A stretch of DNA of 51,832 nt from Chitinophagales bacterium (GTDB lineage: Bacteria; Bacteroidota; Bacteroidia; Chitinophagales; Saprospiraceae). The translations under genes and the position numbers were made by a program. The stretch covers positions 1 to 51,832 of the forward strand of contig JAKSDI010000276.1 in assembly GCA_022360175.1 (NCBI GenBank), written 5' to 3'. The notes beneath the pieces are model-generated. The model was not told the DNA's origin. It searched no databases and saw only the letters and a program-made list of their open reading frames with translations. Shown here in pieces: positions 49,646 through 51,832 of this stretch. Within the stretch, counting starts at the first letter, position 1. Each line of letters begins with the position of its first letter.

Positions 49646-51199
49646 TTACTGCACAGCCACAGCTGCATCTATAGTACCCCATCCAAAATCTCCATCTCTG
49701 TTAGGGTAATAGCTAGATGCATTTTTCAGGCGTTGTAATACCTGGCTGCGACTTTGAGAAGGGTTGGTACCCCAGACAAGTGCCGCAATTCCTGCCGTGG
49801 TAGCAGTAGCCGCAGAAGAACCTCCTACATAAGAGGGATTATTGCCACTCATTGCTAGTGTAAGTGTAGTGCGATTGTCGTCATTTGATCGTTGCATAAC
49901 GGCTACAAAATCAACAGCGGAACCCGAATGACAAGAACTGCAACGCTCCATATTACTAATAGACGTAAAGTTATCCTGAATACCTGTGACAGCCACTGTT
50001 TGAGACATACTTGCCGGAAAAATTACACCCAACCAGCTAGTCCATGAAAAAGAAGTACCTGCTGCAGCAAAGATCAGTTTCCCTTTATTATAGGCATAAT
50101 AAATACCATCAGATACTGTACTACTGGAAACAATATCGCCGATTGACATACTGATAATTTTAACAGCACTATCATTTCCAGCACCATAGAGTGCATCGCG
50201 CACACCTTCCTTTTCATTAGAGCCATTCACCACTACATCACTAGTTGCACGATAGGCTTTTAAATCACAATTATAGGCCGCGCCTGTAATAGAACCTCCA
50301 TATCCGCGGGGAGCAGAGATTAATCCAGCCATGGCAGTACCGTGCCCGCATTGATCATTCGGGCCATCATTGCTAGCCCACCACCACCAGCCGGTGATTA
50401 GCGTGCTGTATTTTTCAATAGTACGGCCTGAAGAATAGCCTGAATTAAATTGCGAACCCAGCTTATTTTGGGAATCTGCTACTCCGGTATCAATCAGAGC
50501 AACTTTAATATTATTGCCAGTACTGGTATTCCAGGCGGTTGGTACATTCATACTAGAATGACTCAGATGCCAGGATATTTTGGCACCAGGAGCGGTATTG
50601 CTATAGTCGGCAGATGGAATATAAGATGCCGGGTCATTGCTGCATCCTGAACTACTGCGCTCACCAATTTCCGGAGCAACTCCGTATCCCATTGGTTCGA
50701 TATAGCGCACCTCTTCCATTTGGCGTAAGCTGGATACCAACCCAAGATTGTATATCTTCACATCAAGGGTAGGTAAATATTGGCGGTCAAGATTGCGAAT
50801 CAAATCTTCAGCTTTGACATTTAATCCAGGATAAGCCGCATTTGTTTTATCAACAATCTCTCGGACTACCATGTCTCTGGCTGCTTTCCATTCTTTACTA
50901 TTGAGGTCAATTTCATGTATTCGGTCAATAACATTTGTCATACCCGCTGGTTGATAACCTACAGACATAATAGAATCGGATTGCACAGAGGCGCTCCATA
51001 ACATCACGTCGTTTGCGCTAGACCAGTGATAAACAGTATTTGTTGCGTGAAGATGATTGATAATAATGTCATCTATTTGTTCTTTACTCATGGGGTCAAT
51101 AGATGGGGTAGGAGTAGTGTCCAATTCCAGTTTGTCTTTGGAGCATGCCAATAAAGCAAGCCCCAAGCCTGTACAGGCAATTAAGGATCGGAGTCTCAT
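49646..51199 (-). CDS. subtilisin-like (S8) protease, lipoprotein, atypical active site
   Basis: A 517-residue protein with a lipobox LALLAC (Cys19). An N-terminal region of about 200 residues, possibly an inhibitory propeptide, precedes the S8 domain. Triad residues are Asp237 in VALIDTGVADS, His286 in QCGHGTAMAG and Ser in GGSSAATATTAG (Ser461 or Ser462; the usual GTSMAxP Pro is absent). The oxyanion Asn of AAAGN is replaced by Thr (FAAAGTSF, Thr382). A CSSCH motif (420-424), formally a haem c site, follows. The tail ends WGTIDAAVAV. Activity is therefore less certain than for its neighbour. Its start lies 13 bases from a large palindromic element. Confidence 0.85.
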   Translation of the reverse strand: MRLRSLIACTGLGLALLACSKDKLELDTTPTPSIDPMSKEQIDDIIINHLHATNTVYHWSSANDVMLWSASVQSDSIMSVGYQPAGMTNVIDRIHEIDLNSKEWKAARDMVVREIVDKTNAAYPGLNVKAEDLIRNLDRQYLPTLDVKIYNLGLVSSLRQMEEVRYIEPMGYGVAPEIGERSSSGCSNDPASYIPSADYSNTAPGAKISWHLSHSSMNVPTAWNTSTGNNIKVALIDTGVADSQNKLGSQFNSGYSSGRTIEKYSTLITGWWWWASNDGPNDQCGHGTAMAGLISAPRGYGGSITGAAYNCDLKAYRATSDVVVNGSNEKEGVRDALYGAGNDSAVKIISMSIGDIVSSSTVSDGIYYAYNKGKLIFAAAGTSFSWTSWLGVIFPASMSQTVAVTGIQDNFTSISNMERCSSCHSGSAVDFVAVMQRSNDDNRTTLTLAMSGNNPSYVGGSSAATATTAGIAALVWGTNPSQSRSQVLQRLKNASSYYPNRDGDFGWGTIDAAVAVQ

Positions 51200-51211
51200 A
51201 GGGTGTAAGTA

Positions 51212-51412
51212 TTTAAGAGACTATTGGGATTTTGCTTTTGGAGTGGACGCAGGTAAATTTTATTCTGTACAAGGCGTGATGAAAAAACATAGCCATCCGC
51301 GTGCTGCCGGAGCTATAGAGGAGGAGCAAGCTATGTGATTGAAAAATAACGCAGTACAGGGCAAAATTCGGCAAGAGCAGCCCAAAGGGCGAAGTCCAAA
51401 CAGCCTCTAAGT
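51212..51412. repeat. about 200-bp imperfect palindromic element
   Basis: The left arm 51212-51270 and the reverse complement of the right arm 51354-51412 agree at about 34 of 59 positions without gaps. Exact blocks include AATTTT, CTGTAC/GTACAG (51265-51270, 51354-51359), GCGTnAT, and ACATAGC/GCTATGT (51287-51293, 51330-51336). A GC-rich centre forms the loop. This is the form of a MITE-like or REP-like dispersed element. Confidence 0.65.
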
Positions 51413-51704
51413 TAAGTAAATAGTTGCGTGTTATTAATATCCGATTCTTATGGTATGGGTAGAAGTAGGTCGGGTGGTGTACTTTATTTGCTACAGTGTG
51501 AATTTAGAATAAATATTAATATTGAAGAAATATTGAAGTGGAAAATATTGTAAATTAATATATAGGCAATATTTGTGTTTAGTCGACGCCCCTTTTTTTA
51601 CATAGCTATTATTGACTTGCTGGTTTACACTGATTTAAGATTATCTTTGAGCGGTATTCAACATTAGCGTAAGTAAGAGAGCATAATTAGGTTGCTTTTT
51701 TGGT

Positions 51705-51780
51705 TGAGCAGCTTTTTGCTCAGATCAAGGCGTGGCGGAGTGTAATAGCCAAAGTTATTAACACGAGTACGCAACGCAGA
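51705..51780. repeat. second palindromic element related to the first
   Basis: A TGAGCA/TGCTCA hairpin leads into CAAGGCGTGGCG, and the right side has CGCAACGCAGATAT, whose reverse complement again gives GCGTtGCG. CAAGGCGTG, ten bases and ATAGCCA occur with identical spacing in the 51212-51412 element, and both end with AACGCAG. The two are probably members of one dispersed family. Confidence 0.5.
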
Positions 51781-51832
51781 TATGGGGAAGGTGCCACTAT
51801 AAAAAAATGAATTAAATGTGCTCTCTTAAGTG

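Larger units (their letters stand above)
51200..51832. other. 633-base intergenic end region with two palindromic elements
   Basis: No gene is supported. A plus-strand open frame reaching 51338 is antisense to the subtilase start and runs into the palindrome. The region holds the large imperfect palindrome at 51212-51412, AT-rich sequence to about 51650, and the smaller palindrome near 51705-51780. Any promoter of the minus-strand subtilase must lie in or beyond the first palindrome. Confidence 0.5.

Noticed and set aside
49925-49945. Cytochrome c domain from the CSSCH motif
   Set aside because: It is inside a subtilase domain with no axial ligand region or cytochrome fold; reported only as an odd feature of the protease.
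51057-51338. 93-residue plus-strand gene
   Set aside because: It is antisense to the subtilase N-terminus and continues into the palindromic element.

Overview
The window reads as chromosomal DNA of a Bacteroidota, most likely of the Saprospiria/Lewinella kind (inference). Reasons: three large secreted proteins end in type IX secretion (T9SS type A) C-terminal domains, several lipoproteins have Bacteroidota-style lipoboxes, ribosome binding sites are weak, at least one promoter has the Bacteroidota TTTG...TAnnTTTG form, and many family variants (GEVED repeats, DUF2723-like motifs, the TFRRIF-type N-terminal domain) are typical of that phylum. No rRNA, tRNA, transposase, phage gene or CRISPR array was recognised.

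Layout. 0.2-3.0 kb: a methyltransferase divergent from a two-gene NitT/TauT-type ABC importer that lacks a local binding protein. 3.2-10.8 kb: a VIT/VWA T9SS protein, an FKBP isomerase, trmD, a small lipoprotein and an M43-type metalloprotease with three GEVED domains. 10.9-28.3 kb is the accessory heart of the window. It holds a small membrane protein with a TFRRIF-type N-terminal domain, a small secreted protein, a helical protein, and then a collinear block of nine genes (13.7-24.4 kb). Seven of these nine (14.8-24.4 kb) are packed with gaps of 9 bases or fewer, or with overlaps. That core encodes a large membrane-anchored scaffold with 45-bp tandem repeats, two different ExbD/TolR/MotB-like single-pass proteins, a secreted coiled-coil protein, an ExbB/TolQ/MotA-like channel with an extra extracytoplasmic domain, and two extracytoplasmic proteins sharing a C-terminal domain. 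A beta/gamma-crystallin/zinc-knuckle protein and a small permuted papain-like protein precede it. Running against the operon is a STAND-type NTPase split into two ORFs that overlap by 8 bases (NTPase; winged helix plus membrane helix plus beta-propeller). The NTPase shares its N-terminal domain with the protein at 10.9-11.7 kb.

28.4-51.8 kb is mostly housekeeping and degradative: an SUMF1-type protein, an ECF sigma factor with a putative anti-sigma factor, a pullulanase lipoprotein plus SLC45-like sugar transporter, purK, a dihydroorotase, a PNGase F-related T9SS protein with a LamG insertion, a CPBP protease, two small membrane proteins, a beta-oxidation operon (thiolase, S41 peptidase, FadJ-like) and two subtilases. 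The last 630 bases hold two large imperfect palindromic elements.

Most notable system: the 14.8-24.4 kb operon looks like an ion-driven envelope motor whose stator core would be built from one ExbB-like and two non-identical ExbD-like proteins. It lacks TonB, TolA, TolB, Pal, GldL/M and the Zorya helicase/nuclease partners. Its function is not known to me. A role in envelope transport, surface mechanics or defence is inference only.
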